NCBI GenBank assembly: GCA_014338405.1
Contig: JTDE01000691.1
Coordinates: 116,694 to 180,693, forward strand
Source of the DNA: Paragonimus skrjabini miyazakii
Taxonomy: Eukaryota; Platyhelminthes; Trematoda; Plagiorchiida; Troglotrematidae
DNA length: 64,000 nt
Direction: 5' to 3'
Positions 10,366 through 23,400 of this stretch are shown here, piece by piece. Numbering within the stretch: position 1 is the stretch's first letter; each line of letters starts with the position of its first letter. The notes beneath the pieces were generated by a model. That model was not told where the DNA came from. It made no database searches and saw only the letters and a program-made list of their open reading frames with translations. Made by a program: the position numbers and the translations under genes.

Positions 10366-13300
10366 CTGATAATGTCACCTCGTGTTGTCCAGTGCTTTCT
10401 GAAAATTCTTTTTCGCCCAGGCTTAGTGTCAACGATAGAAATTCCTCGCATTAGTGAGTTCAACTTCTCTCAGATTACACTGCACATGCTTGTTCTCGAT
10501 GACATTATTGTTACAGGCCAACTGCCCACTTTGCAAGCATGTGCATTTTGTCTGTGACCCACGGTTCTGAATGCAAAATACAGAGCCATTGAGTACCTCA
10601 CATAACAATGAATTGAATTATTGTTTCTCTGAAGTAATGTGACGGACTTCTTAAACCATAAGCTACTCAACTGTGAAAACCTGGGTCTTGGGTGAATTAT
10701 AACCAGGTAGAGAGACCGCATGAAGTGTAGTGGTCATGGTTTATCTTGAGTCCGCGAGCATAGATTAACGTGTTTCGTTATACTTCTTAGAGTAACTAAG
10801 ACAGCGGAGAAGTGCATGCCTTTAGAACGTCGAAAATCGACACTTTTGCTAACTTCATATACTTAGAAGCAACACAGATCCTACTGAGTTAACAAAACTA
10901 TTAGGTTACTTAGAATACCTTTTGAAGCAAGATGCAATATGTCCAACTGAAAATCTACTCTGGTATTTGAGGACGCCTCAAAATTAACAGTGGCCCAATT
11001 GAGTAGTACATGAAGCTCAGTGAGCCTTTTAAAAAATGACAAACATCCAACAAGCTAAGACGCCAGATGTCCCGTAAGGAGAGTCACATGATGATCCAAA
11101 CTGCATAAACGTCGGAACAGATTACTAAGGTATGCAAGCAATTAGGCAAATTATTCGGGAAAATGGAGATGGTTAGTGTACTTGCATAAGCGATTCTTGA
11201 AATACTGACCTCATCGCCATTGTATTGAAATTCTGGCTGCAAGGCAAACAGGACTAACAGAAACTATTCCATCTCGCGTAATTGATAACGAATCAAAATT
11301 ACCCAGTCACTTGTCACTGTATGTTTCATGATCACAACTTATAAAGCGAAACGTAGCCCGAGTCTGTGCGGAGTGATTAACTTTTTTGTGATGATCAGTC
11401 TCCGGGATCTCTTAACGTCTACTTAGTGGGGTCGACTTCAACAAAATTTGATAATACTGCCTTGACAGACTGAAGCCAAAGTGCAATAAAAATCAATGCC
11501 AATTATAATGTGGGCATTATTCCGTTCACTATGAGGCTGAAGAATAGGCCATTATACTCTTCCACTATTAGTTGTGCTATAAAACCACTGGATTCATTCT
11601 GCGATTTGGACGCTCAGTTATGTTTTGTGTGTTCAAGCGTTCAACCATTCCTCATCTGTTCGTCTATGGTTATCATAAGAAAATACATTGTAACATCCAT
11701 TGTTTGTCCGCTATAGCTCAATAAGGTTATGTCTGCTCTCTTCCAACCCAAAGTTGAACATGAATATATTTTCAGTGGAGTTTCAGTAACAGTAAGGAAC
11801 ATTCCCTGTGTCATCTAGCGACTGGGGACTGCCATTCAGTATGCAACAAAACAAAGCAACTAAAGCTTCTTATAAAAATCAACATTACTGCTTGGTTAAA
11901 GCTTGACCAATTTTCACATTTCGTTGGCCCACATTGCATTCATATTGCATTCGGATGTGGTCTTTAAACGAAGCATTTAAAACCCACCCGTCTCAACTGC
12001 AAGACAGATGTAATTATCATAGTGACAGTGAAAAAATTAGCTCGAATAGAGCAGATCCCAGTAGTCTATCATTTCTTACTGCCAGCCTGACTCAGAATGA
12101 CAGTGTGAAACCGGCCTAAAACTGTGGTTAAGCTATCAGATCACTCAGTTTACCAGCTCATTGTCGAAGATCAGATGACATGTTAATGGTAATGACTATA
12201 TACGAGCCCCATCCAGTAAGCCAAAACGTGTAGGAAGGAAATTTTAGACCAACTTTTCGTGTTTTATGCAACAGTCTATCAAACAGACGTGTAGTGGTTT
12301 TGCAGAAAATAATACTATTCGTGGAATTTATTTTTGCTCGGGGCAAGTTTAAACTTGCAGACCTTTGTAGGTGACATCTAGTTCAGTTTCCCGAGATATA
12401 CTGAACACACTAGCGATGCGTTGTATACACTACACATATTCCGAAACCAGCCATACCGATTACAGAAGTATAGCTCGGATATTACCAAATAGGGACCACC
12501 ATACCCTCACAGTTTCTGCTGTGCTTTTCTTTATGAATGTGCGAATGGTAGGACATATGGCGCAATTGAGTATGTGTAACAGAACGTCCGATGGAGCCTA
12601 CTGAAGTAGGTTTGATGAACAAAACAGCTAGATCGGATGTGTACATAACCTTTACAGACTTCCAGATCAAAAGTTCACTGAACAAATATTTCAGGTTTGT
12701 GCAGTATTCCCTTTATAGCCCACACCTACAACGGGCGCTCATTTTCAGTGACATCTGTCCGACATGGCACTGTTTGTGCGCAACAGAGTCAGTGAAACTC
12801 AAGTAACCACTTACTAATGCCGGCGACGCACGTAAGAGTATGAGCTGACGAATTATATCATGAATTGGACCAAAAAGACAATAATACCCTGGGGAAACCA
12901 TAATCAGAAAATTGGCTTTCTTCCCTAGAATCAGTTCTTTTTAACTTAGAATGGAGCACTAAATTATCCATGAATGGACGCAACAGAAAACCAAGTAGAA
13001 AGTGTCACACAGACTGCCAATGAAAGTCGCACCACAATTAATATCTTCAAGTTGATTAAAACTTGCGTAGACTGTTAATCTGTTAGTTAAATCCTGATTG
13101 ATTAATTCGGTAACTTACCATCACTGTACAAACGACAAAGTAGTAAATAAAGCTTGCATTCTCTGTCCGCTCAACAAACTGATTAAGTCTCAAAAAATAT
13201 GAAATTAGTTACTGGATCGAGTAAGAAGGGCGCTGAACAAGACTGTGAACACCGTGATTGCGAATGGTCACACAGACTCTTCAAAATTGTGAACTTCGGT

Positions 13301-15395
13301 GAATGTAGATCACGGTAGATTAAGTCCGCCCAAAATCTTTTGAAGGCAAGGGTCAGATTCGGATACTGTTGGTGTCAACTGAAGTCAGAGTCTGAACTTT
13401 TGTTGGCTTTGATTAATTTGTCGGCTCTCAGAAGTAGTGCTGCAAAACTTCTTTGTTGTCACGATTTGCCAAATAACCATAATAGTCACCTGGTGTCCAT
13501 AGTTTTGACTAATTTGCAGTAAACAGATTTCATTTTTCTCCAAGCATGCAAAAACACAAAAAGTGACACTTAATGTTGGTGCTTATATTAAGTGAAGCGA
13601 AAGTAAACTAGCAGAGGTCATAAAACGTAGAACGAATACTGTTGAAATTCAAAGCGTTTAGCAAAACTTAGTGGCCTTGTTATTTCTTTCCACAAGTCTG
13701 CAAGTAATAAAATCCTGAATTGCTTCTCCTAGTGGATTAGATTACTAGGGCTCTCTAACCACTATATCTTTAACCAGTAATGGGTAGTTCATAAGTGGTG
13801 TTTTAATCGTTTCAAATGAGGTGTCTTCACAGCGGGGGAAGATGTTGACTCATACTCTTCTGGGTACAAATGGTTTAAGGATTATAAGGCACCTGAACTG
13901 ATCTGATATGACTACTAGCACATATTTACCGTACCTTATCTAATATTGCACAACTAGGCACTTTTGTGGACGGCAGAAATGATCCTAGTGTGTAATGGAA
14001 AGGTTGGTTCGGTCACCCATGATTACATTATTGAATGTCTGTGAACGTGTAGGGGTAGTTAAAAATCACCTGTGTACGGCGAGTGTAACATACCTCATTT
14101 TACCCGTCAGAATGTACAGCACATACCTCTCTTAAATGAAATGCATGTATCACACTAATTGAAATGGTTAGAACCTCCTAGTGCCTTGAATGATCGTTTA
14201 AACAGCAAATCGAAAGGTGTCCTCAGTTTGATGATGGCTGGTCCTTTTGTGGACAGGCCTTATGGGAGAGACAGGAACATTACATATTCCAAAAATTGTA
14301 CGTAGCCTATCGACGTTAACGAGAATTACTCGGAGGGCACAACACAGTTAACAAAACGGAATATAATCAGGGCTTCACTTTCACATATCAGTCCACTTGA
14401 AGCAAACCTTCAACCTTTTCGTTATTCATGTACAGCAGTTTTATCGTTCAACGAGATGATGTCCTGGTACATATAACTTTTTCAACTATATTGTATTCTT
14501 ATATAAAAATGTCAAACGTATGAATTGGCTAACTTAAATAATTGACATGGGCCACCCACAAACACATCAGGTGTGCTTCCATGAAAGTCGTCAGAATGTA
14601 GGAGGATTTTCTAACGGTGAAGAGCTATAAACAGACTCTTAAGGATGGCTTATTTCACTTATAGAAAGGCAGGGTTGGTGCAGGTTTCTTTACGGTTTAT
14701 GGAACCTAGACCAAAATATTTTACATTCTAAATTGGTGATGTTAACATGCTGATCCCAGTTGCATTTGGTGATTAGTATTGGTCTATTTTGCCTTTGTTG
14801 TAAAAATGTACTTGGTTTAGACATGAGAAGAACCTATAGCGAACTAGCTTGTCTTCTGTGTTTCATCACCAGATTAAATAAACCACATTTATATGGGTTA
14901 GTCACGTGCGAAAGAAGGTACAGTCTTTTATCGGATGATTCGTTAGCATTTTTAGACCGGTACTTGCCAAAGCAGCTTGCCATCCAACTTGCTGGATAGT
15001 TTGGACAATGATGCTGTTAATGTCTACCAATTTTCTTCGCCATTGAAAACAATTATCACCAGAAGGCACATGGAAGGCAGAAGATCTGATGGGCGAAATA
15101 GAAGGGAAATTCGTGATGGGTGAATCATATCATTGCTGGGAGAACGATAACCTGTGATACTCCCCGGTCGGTTATGTCACGGAAAAGTTGACTAGAGGTA
15201 GCCCTCGTCGAGTCTCTGATTCGGAAATCTGACCTGTTAGACAACAATATAATCATGGAAGACCCTACCTGGGGCTAATCGTTAAAGAGTCTGACTCATC
15301 CGGCAGCTAAAAGCTTGTCTAGCCCGAGGGTTCAGTGAATTGGACATTATCGTCCAAATGTAATTATCACTGCGCGCGGATGCCTTTTCTAACCC
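10366..15395. other. No gene recognised (probable intron)
   Basis: Five kilobases of AT-rich sequence with only short, motif-free open frames on both strands, the longest about 80 codons. I see no splice-flanked coding island, RNA gene or mobile-element protein. Confidence 0.5.
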
Positions 15396-15399
15396 TCTT

Positions 15400-17330
15400 C
15401 TAACCTAATCAGAAGACGGCAATGCTGCAACAATAAAAGTAGTTCCGTATGCTCACAGATTCGTACCATGCTACTATAGCGTGTTCAAACTCGGTAAATT
15501 TAGGGGCAATCGGTAAAATTGAGTTCCGCAGTTGCATTTCTGCTCTCAAACCTAACAGGGTTGCTAGCTCAGATGACCTCGTGCCGGTACTTTTCATAGA
15601 AGGTGGAGAGGTCTCAATGAAGGCTCTGACTCGGCTGTTTCAAACTGTTTGACAACAAAATCATTCTTCTGTACTGGGGTCACTCAGTAATAGTTACCAT
15701 ATTCAAAAATGTGTCCTTGGTTTTTGTGAAAGTCTTAAAGCGTTAGATTGGCCCCAGTCATCCAAGGGTCATGCCAGCCATTATACTTTGTCGACTCACT
15801 ATAGTCCGGGGGGTAAACATTAGAGAAAAACGGGAAGGGTTTAGCCGTAGGTGGGGATGTGTAAATCACATTTTTACCCTTCGCCAAAGTTTGGAGCAGC
15901 GTCACGTGTACTGCCGGCCAACAATTACCATGCATCTCGACTATGAAGGTGCGTTCGATTCGGTGGATCGTTCTGCACTTTTAGAGTCACTTAAACTAAG
16001 GGGTTACCGACAAAGTTTGTTAACATACTTTGGGTGCTTTATTCCCTTACTCCGGCTCAAGTTGGGGTTTACGGTGAAATGTCTGACGGTTTCAGCACCA
16101 GGAGCGGCGTACGTCAAGGCCGTCCACCCTCACCATTTTTGTTTACTTTTGTCAAACCTGAAATAACGGAGGACTGTTTGTGGCATTAACAAGATGCCGG
16201 TGTAGACCTCCTACCTGGTGAAAGACTGATCTTCATTATGCGGATGACAAGGTATTGTTGTTTAACAATTGCCCAGTAGCAAAAACAATATTAAACATCA
16301 TTTTGCCTTCTACTAAATGCTTCGGAATGCGCTTTGCAGCCTCAAAATGTAAAGTGCTTCTGTAAGATTGCAGTGATTACGTAGATTTATCGTTAGATTT
16401 AGAAATCATGGAGGTTTTTGACTGGTTCGTATACCTGGGAAGCTGTATCAGCGGCGGTGGAGATGTAAGGAACGAAAGAGAACCGCGTATCTCTAAGACT
16501 AGGGCGGTGTTGGCCAATGTAATACACTTCTGGCGACAAAGTGATATCTCTGTGGGCTCAAGGGTCGTGTATATGAGGCGACAGTGAGGGTTGTGTTACT
16601 TTACGGCAGCGAAACTTGGTCGCTCAGGGTAGAAGAAGTGAACCGTTTTTAGTTATTTAACCACGGATGTCTGCATTCAGTCGCTGGTGCCAGGTGGTAC
16701 CAGCAAGTAAGCAACGAGGAGGTTAGTAAGTGGGTATTTGGTAGTGAATGCCAGGCGAGTTCTTTGGTTCAGTTCTTTCATTTGTACAGACTTAGATGGT
16801 CAAACCATGTGCTAAGGATGCCAGCTAGTTGTCTGCCACTCGAGCTATCTTTGTCAACGTTGAGGCCGACTGTCGTAAGGTGTGAGATGGACAGACGACG
16901 ACCGAGCGTACATGAATGAAGTCATTCACGAGGAGGCTGGCCGCTGTAGATCGGGTTCGACTCCCGGGCCGGAGCCCTCGTGACTCACAGAGTCGGTGGC
17001 TTGATACATTAAGTGAAATGGCGGCTACTGAAACTCAGTGGCGTGAATGTTGTCGTTGTTTGTCCGAGTTGTCTGTGAAGTGGTTGCATTTAATGACTCC
17101 GGTCAATGAAAGCCGTGAGGAAGCCGATGACGCTTTACTTTCACTTACACCTCGGTTGTTCGTTTGTTTTCATGGTGTAAGCATGTTGATGTTGAATGTT
17201 TGAAAATAGACGTAACTATTTTTAGTAATTGGGTCCCTTCCCGTCCCCTTCTTTTTCTTTTTTTCCTTTACAGGTTTTGACTTTTCCTTCGTCATGGTTG
17301 TTTTGCAGTTAAGCTTCAGTGTGAACCCCT
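15400..17330 (+). pseudogene. RTE-like non-LTR retrotransposon (LINE), decayed
   Basis: The reading starts at the EN-RT linker and RT N-terminus: SCISALKPNRVASSDDL followed by GGEVSMKALTRLFQTV. Next comes a damaged finger region, then RWGCVNHIFTLRQSLEQRH, HLDYEGAFDSVDRSALL (first catalytic Asp present) and, in another frame, the YADD box (16237-16248) in LHYADDKVLL with FAASKCKVLL. The C-terminal region characteristic of this type in flukes follows: GSCISGGGDVRNE, VLLYGSETWSLRVEE, RLRWSNHVLRMPASCLPLE and LPGRSPRDSQSRWLDTL. At least four frame changes and several stops show it is dead. The endonuclease domain is not visible. The 3' tail runs to about 17330, close to a gap. Confidence 0.85.
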
Positions 17331-17360
17331 AATGTATTGTTGTCTATGATGATAGTTTCC

Positions 17361-18154
17361 NNNNNNNNNNNNNNNNNNNNNNNNNNNNNNNNNNNNNNNN
17401 NNNNNNNNNNNNNNNNNNNNNNNNNNNNNNNNNNNNNNNNNNNNNNNNNNNNNNNNNNNNNNNNNNNNNNNNNNNNNNNNNNNNNNNNNNNNNNNNNNNN
17501 NNNNNNNNNNNNNNNNNNNNNNNNNNNNNNNNNNNNNNNNNNNNNNNNNNNNNNNNNNNNNNNNNNNNNNNNNNNNNNNNNNNNNNNNNNNNNNNNNNNN
17601 NNNNNNNNNNNNNNNNNNNNNNNNNNNNNNNNNNNNNNNNNNNNNNNNNNNNNNNNNNNNNNNNNNNNNNNNNNNNNNNNNNNNNNNNNNNNNNNNNNNN
17701 NNNNNNNNNNNNNNNNNNNNNNNNNNNNNNNNNNNNNNNNNNNNNNNNNNNNNNNNNNNNNNNNNNNNNNNNNNNNNNNNNNNNNNNNNNNNNNNNNNNN
17801 NNNNNNNNNNNNNNNNNNNNNNNNNNNNNNNNNNNNNNNNNNNNNNNNNNNNNNNNNNNNNNNNNNNNNNNNNNNNNNNNNNNNNNNNNNNNNNNNNNNN
17901 NNNNNNNNNNNNNNNNNNNNNNNNNNNNNNNNNNNNNNNNNNNNNNNNNNNNNNNNNNNNNNNNNNNNNNNNNNNNNNNNNNNNNNNNNNNNNNNNNNNN
18001 NNNNNNNNNNNNNNNNNNNNNNNNNNNNNNNNNNNNNNNNNNNNNNNNNNNNNNNNNNNNNNNNNNNNNNNNNNNNNNNNNNNNNNNNNNNNNNNNNNNN
18101 NNNNNNNNNNNNNNNNNNNNNNNNNNNNNNNNNNNNNNNNNNNNNNNNNNNNNN
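17361..18154. other. Assembly gap, 794 N
   Basis: Run of N. Its size is not a round number, so it may be an estimated length. The sequence on either side is repeat: a LINE tail on the left and a SINE head on the right. Confidence 0.98.
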
Positions 18155-18164
18155 TTTTCAATGG

Positions 18165-18241
18165 CGATGCTATTTCGATCTTGCCTAACGTGAGGGTATT
18201 GGTATAATTATCAAAACGGTTGCTGCATACGAACGCATCAA
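18165..18241 (+). mobile_element. tRNA-derived SINE, 5' part only
   Basis: TTTCGATCTTGCCTAACGTG and the following ACGGTTGCTGCATACGAACG match the head of the best SINE copy (about 31183-31260). It is cut off at a TA microsatellite. Confidence 0.6.
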
Positions 18242-18243
18242 TT

Positions 18244-18261
18244 TATATATATATATATATA
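18244..18261. repeat. (TA)9 microsatellite
   Basis: Nine TA units placed directly at the broken end of a SINE head. Confidence 0.9.
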
Positions 18262-18616
18262 CCATGTCGGTTGTTGACCGTCGTTATTGTAACTAGTAAA
18301 ACTTGATAACGGAATCAATCGCGCGAAACTAGCGCACAAACTACACCAAAATACAACATGAAAATTCAAATTGTCTGGGTCATTCTTGTCAGTTAAGTGA
18401 GGTTGTTGTCCTGTTCGAAATGGTCTAAATCTCAGAACTTCACTCAAAAATTTGAACCATGTTCAGTTGGTTTAGTGAAGATAATAGCCTTAATCTGACT
18501 AAGAGGTTCTGATCACAGGATTTTCGTTTCAGTTAAACAGAGCGATTCTGTTCAGTCTCTCGTCGGAGTGACCGAGAAAACTGAACACTATTCACAAAGG
18601 GTTTGGGCTTAGGGTT

Positions 18617-18850
18617 TGGATATGACTGTTCGGTTATGCCCATTGTGAGGTCACTGACGTTGTGGATATCACGCCATCATACTAAGTACGACAGTAGGAG
18701 TGCAAATTACCGTCCGGATTGGGGTACACATTAGTGATGAGCTCAATAAAATTGAAACTCGAGTCAAATGTTCTGTCCAAAATGGACTAGCCAAAAGACT
18801 CACATCACCGCGAAAGCTGTGATCAAGTGTGTGTGGCGCTCACTTCGAAG
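18617..18850 (+). mobile_element. tRNA-derived SINE, nearly full-length diverged copy
   Basis: This copy shares, in order, the blocks of the 31183-31440 copy: TTCGGTTATGCCCATTGTGAGGT at the head, the region between the promoter boxes, then GATGAGCTCAATAAAATTGA and a decayed 3' body ending CTCACTTCGAA. Boxes A and B are both eroded. Confidence 0.6.
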
Positions 18851-20148
18851 TAATCTAATTCGTCAAACTTCAGCGAACAACAAAGCATCTTCTTTTGTTT
18901 GTGTGGTATATTGAAAAGATGAGGTTTCTGACGCATGGTCCTAAACCCTTGTAAAAACCATTGATGTTCTGACAAAATGAGATATGGCCACTCTCTGTAT
19001 ATAAGCTGAACGTTTTCCCGTCAGTTTCTGCCGAGTAATATCCCACAGCTGTTACTCGATAGGTTAACATGAGTTGTAACTCCTTGCTGGCCAGAAATTC
19101 AGTCATCTTCTTGTCAACAGCGAGGGAATATGTGCGTCACAAAAAGTCGGCATCAAGCTTTACTTTCAAGGTTTGCTTACGAAAATCCAGAAAATTTCAT
19201 GTAACTGTATGTAACAGTCACTAGAGAATGAACTAACCAAAATAGTTTTAGTCTTGCACACAGTAGTGGAACGAGCAGTTCCATCAAAGGGAGTTTTATT
19301 GCGCCACTTTCTTGTATGCGCAACAAACTAGCCAAAATTGCCCGATTAACAGTTACACTGGCATCTTTGGTTCTTGACTACGTAACGAAATATTGAGTGA
19401 TTTGTTCTGCTCAACTAGTAACCGGTTGCAAGGACAGGTCTAGCTGTTGACTAAGCCGGGTTTTCATGTTTTCGAAAATCAATCAGTCGTTTGTCCCCAT
19501 TTTAGGTAATATACACTAAGAATATGCCTCGATATACGCTAATCAAACGCCGATTTGCTTCGCCGTTGCAGGCTTCATTTCAGCTGCACTTGAAACTGTT
19601 AATTGTATGAAAACTAGACAGATGGTAAGTCAAGTCTCTAATGTCTAACTGGATGTGCAACTGTGAAGCTGGGTGAGCGCATTACAATACCAATGTCATT
19701 TTGCAAATTGTTGGCTAGCTGGTCACCAATGGCTGGTTTAGCAAAAAAATACACTCTTTTTCTCAACATCGAAGCCTTTCCATTTCGGAGCACTATCTAT
19801 AATGTATACATCCACGAGTTTTTCAGAGGTTCGTTACTCACGAGTGTCTTTTTAATATAACTGTATCCTTTTTTCCAGATGATTGGTTTCACATATTTTT
19901 ATGGCTCTGTGGAATAAGGTTCTTGTTAATTTCCGCGTTTAATCAGTCGGCAGTAATCTAACTAATTGCAACTATTGCCCACTGTCTGCATATTCAAGAC
20001 GAACAAACAGTTGTGAAGTTCCATCCTAAAGTCTGTTGACAAGAGTGTCTAGGAATAGCAAACAACTGTTGATAACCGTCTCATACAACACAGTGAAGTT
20101 TAGGCGATTGGGTTCAATGTATTATAAAATGAAGTTATAGAACATCTA
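18851..20148. other. No gene recognised
   Basis: AT-rich with short open frames and no protein motif seen. Confidence 0.45.
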
Positions 20149-20405
20149 TTAGTAGAAATTTTGACTGTCATCTATGTAGAAGTTGAAGAGTGAGACATAA
20201 ATGATTCCATCTTGAAATAGACATGAATGCAACCCGAAGAATACACCTGTCAAGATGGGGTACAATGGACTACCCATAGCTATATCGTTTGCGTGTTTAT
20301 CGTTCACACCTTCATATCTAAATGAAATAGATCCGGTATAGGCAGAGGTGTGATCCTTAAGAAAATCTACTGGAGTAAGCAAGCTTACATTGTGACTAAA
20401 AATAA
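20149..20405 (-). pseudogene. Second Penelope-type reverse transcriptase fragment
   Basis: A 77-codon open frame reads SISFRYEGVNDKHAND, then IAMGSPLYPILTGVFFG and a YIDD box in NFYIDDSQNF. The order matches the GVAMGSPLGPxLAxxF to YxDD part of Penelope-like RTs. It differs strongly from the element at 5.9-7.5 kb, so it is another lineage or a much older copy. Nothing else of the element is readable around it. Confidence 0.65.
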
Positions 20406-23400
20406 ATCTTTTAAAAGAAGAGTAGTTCCAAACAGTTACACTGATAGCTAATGAATGGACGTCAGCTGACTATAATCTTTGTGGAATTACTGAGCAGTTT
20501 TTAAAAGTTGACGCTAATTCGAAAGAATTCCGAATACAAGGAGGTGATGGTGACCAACTAAATAGTTAAAAGATGTCCAGTAACCACCAATGAATTTTAT
20601 GGTATGCGGATTCATCCATAAGAAATAAAGGTTGTTAGGGGATACTTATCGTTTTGGTTTTTAGTTAACTCATAATCCCTGTTATTTGAATGTCCGCTGA
20701 TTTGAGGTGCTTACATTGGATTTAGGTGACACATCTAGGTAGTACTAATCTTTGCAGTCAAAAGTTTGTTAGCAAGATTGAAATCTAACTTAAGTTAATC
20801 TACTTCGGAAAAGACCATTACATTGGCTATATGGTCCTCTTTATTTACTATGACAACGGAGCGTTTATCTGGTCTGATTGAGACTGAAAGTCTCTGTGCT
20901 TAACCTAATGAATTAGTAGTCAACGCTGGCCTGTTGAGGTTAATGAAACTTTTCAGGAAACCTTTCCAAACTGTCCAGTCATGCAGACGTAAGATATTCT
21001 ACCTGATCAATTTGCTTATCAACATGAAATTGCATCCACGGTCTGTTTTCTCGATTTGGCGCAGAGAGTTACTTTAAACCCAGGAAAAGTATAAACAGTT
21101 AAGCTTGGATGATCGGAATTTTCAGTAAATTCTGATTATTATTTGAAGTATCAAGTGTAGGAGTTGATATCGCACACCACGATTTGAAGTGTTGAGAGGA
21201 TTTCCTTTTAGTTTTCCAAATACAGTTTTTTTGAATTTTCATGCAAGATCCGGCAGGCTAAAGATAATCAACCTAATCATTAAACCGGTTTGTAGTTTCA
21301 GTAAACTTTTTCAGTTCTTCTTAAGAGTTATTAATGGAAAAATCAGACATTCTTACAAGGTCTACTGCACTTTTTAAGCATAAAGCATTGGAAAGCAGCA
21401 TGAAAAAACCCACAAGAAATCGACCCGATCAAGCAAGGTATGTTTTCTTCTAGTCTTAGTGAAATGAGTACAACAATTTCTTCCTGCTTTATCCAGATTG
21501 AGACAAAAGTGGTCATAAATATCAGCTCGACTAAGATCAAAGATTACTGTAGAAGTGAATCCGGTCCTGTAAGAATACTTCGTGTGCTGTGGATATCATA
21601 CATTTCGCATATGTCTGCCGACTAGTCATTCGTTTGATCACATCAACACAAACACAATAACTGTAGAACTACATTTTCAAACGTAAGACTGCTTCAAAAG
21701 GACTTGAGTAAATATACTAGACTGCCATATCAAGTGGTTGGCTGAAAAGTATTTGGGACTGCAAAAGCCACCATCGACTGTGGGTCATGCTCAGTTTATA
21801 TCAACGGAAACCCTAAGCTACTTATCAGCAACACATTTAAATTTCAACGTCTCCTAGAGATCATGTTACACGCAATGACATCATTTTATTAAAAATGGTT
21901 ATCGTATAGTGATCATAAGTAATTTCGTACGACTTGCAGTTTACATTATACTATTTGTGACAAAATTTCGGACGGAAAAGTTTGTTCTGACATTTTCTTT
22001 ATCCGCCAATGCTGCACATCCTCACACTACCTGCCCAGGCATGATAAGTCTGACAGTTAACTTTCACATATAACGTGAGTTCACCAACTTTTCGGATAAA
22101 CAAACAATACGCACACGCGAAGTAGTCGCAAATTAGTGAAATAATTATAGTTTGTGGGGATTTATCCTGATGAGGGTAAGTAACTTTTGCCGTATTCCGG
22201 TCTTTCCATAGCAGCTGTCACGGAAGACGTTATGCCTCCTCCCGAAGATCGTTTTATTAGTTTAGAATTTGCAAGTGGGAAGATTCCAACACAATTCGTG
22301 TAATTACTCCCAAACTGCAAATTACATAAGTATTCTGCAAACAAAAGTTCCGCTGTATCTGAAAGAATATCTTGATGATGTCTTTTTATCTTATTGTGGC
22401 AAGGAAGCCACAAAATTCACAGCAGTTATCTGAATCGTTTTGATATTTTGATGAAACAAGAAAACAAGTATATCATATCGGATTTTTGTCTGTCGTTCCT
22501 CCTGTTAATAAAAAGTAACTTATCATACAGACATGTTATTTTTTAATTTATGCGACCAACCTTAATCAAGTACGAAGTTACTACACGTCTATAAGGCTCA
22601 TCTATTCACATGGTTGCACTCCAGTCGTTCACACTATTATAATTATCATCTCCATAGAATTGCAACCATAGATTTAAGCGAAGAACTTAGTGTGCACTTA
22701 TTATGCAGTACTTTTTTTCTACAGTGTAGGACGATAAATCTACTTGACATTAATGCATCCTATTGAAAACACTGTTAACTTTAAGCTAGCGTTTACCAAC
22801 AGTGACTCAGCAGGTTATTTATTAAAAATATAGCAGTCCATAGTGGTTTACTTCAAGAACACAATCAATCTTATTAGATGCTAGCAAGTTTATACAGATG
22901 TATGGATGCAACTTTCTCTCACAGAGTTAGAAAACTCTAAAGCATCAAGACTATTTTTCAGATCTTTAGTCCTCGACTTTTGCAAACAGCAGCCACTTAT
23001 ATTCAGAATAGGAGCGGCAAGCATGGGGGCCGATTGCGTTCCGACCGACTCAATATGTAGCCGGAAGACCGAAGACATAGGAGGTGTATTCCCAATGACC
23101 TACTCTTCGAAACAGGTTTAGTCATGGGTTTCGGTATAACTTTGTCTTTCACGCGATAAGTGGACTTGACTTATTAACCTACTGTCACGCGCTAACTTTC
23201 ATCAAAAGTCCCGCAAGCCATTTGATAACCAAGGTAAGGAGTGAAAACTCATGGCCGGTCTATATCAGCATGGTTTACCTTCCCCTGTCTATTCTGAACC
23301 TCCAAAATTACACACGTTTGGCTACTCCATATTAAATCCGTTTAGGCGGATACGTCAGTCACTATTGACTTCAGTCCGTTGTTAAAAGATAGAGTAGGCA

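Noticed and set aside
16954..16964. Perfect tRNA box B (GGTTCGACTCC)
   Set aside because: It lies inside the coding remnant of the LINE (the RVRLPGRS region) with no box A or cloverleaf around it.
17316..18188. Open frames of about 280 codons on both strands
   Set aside because: They consist almost wholly of N from the assembly gap.
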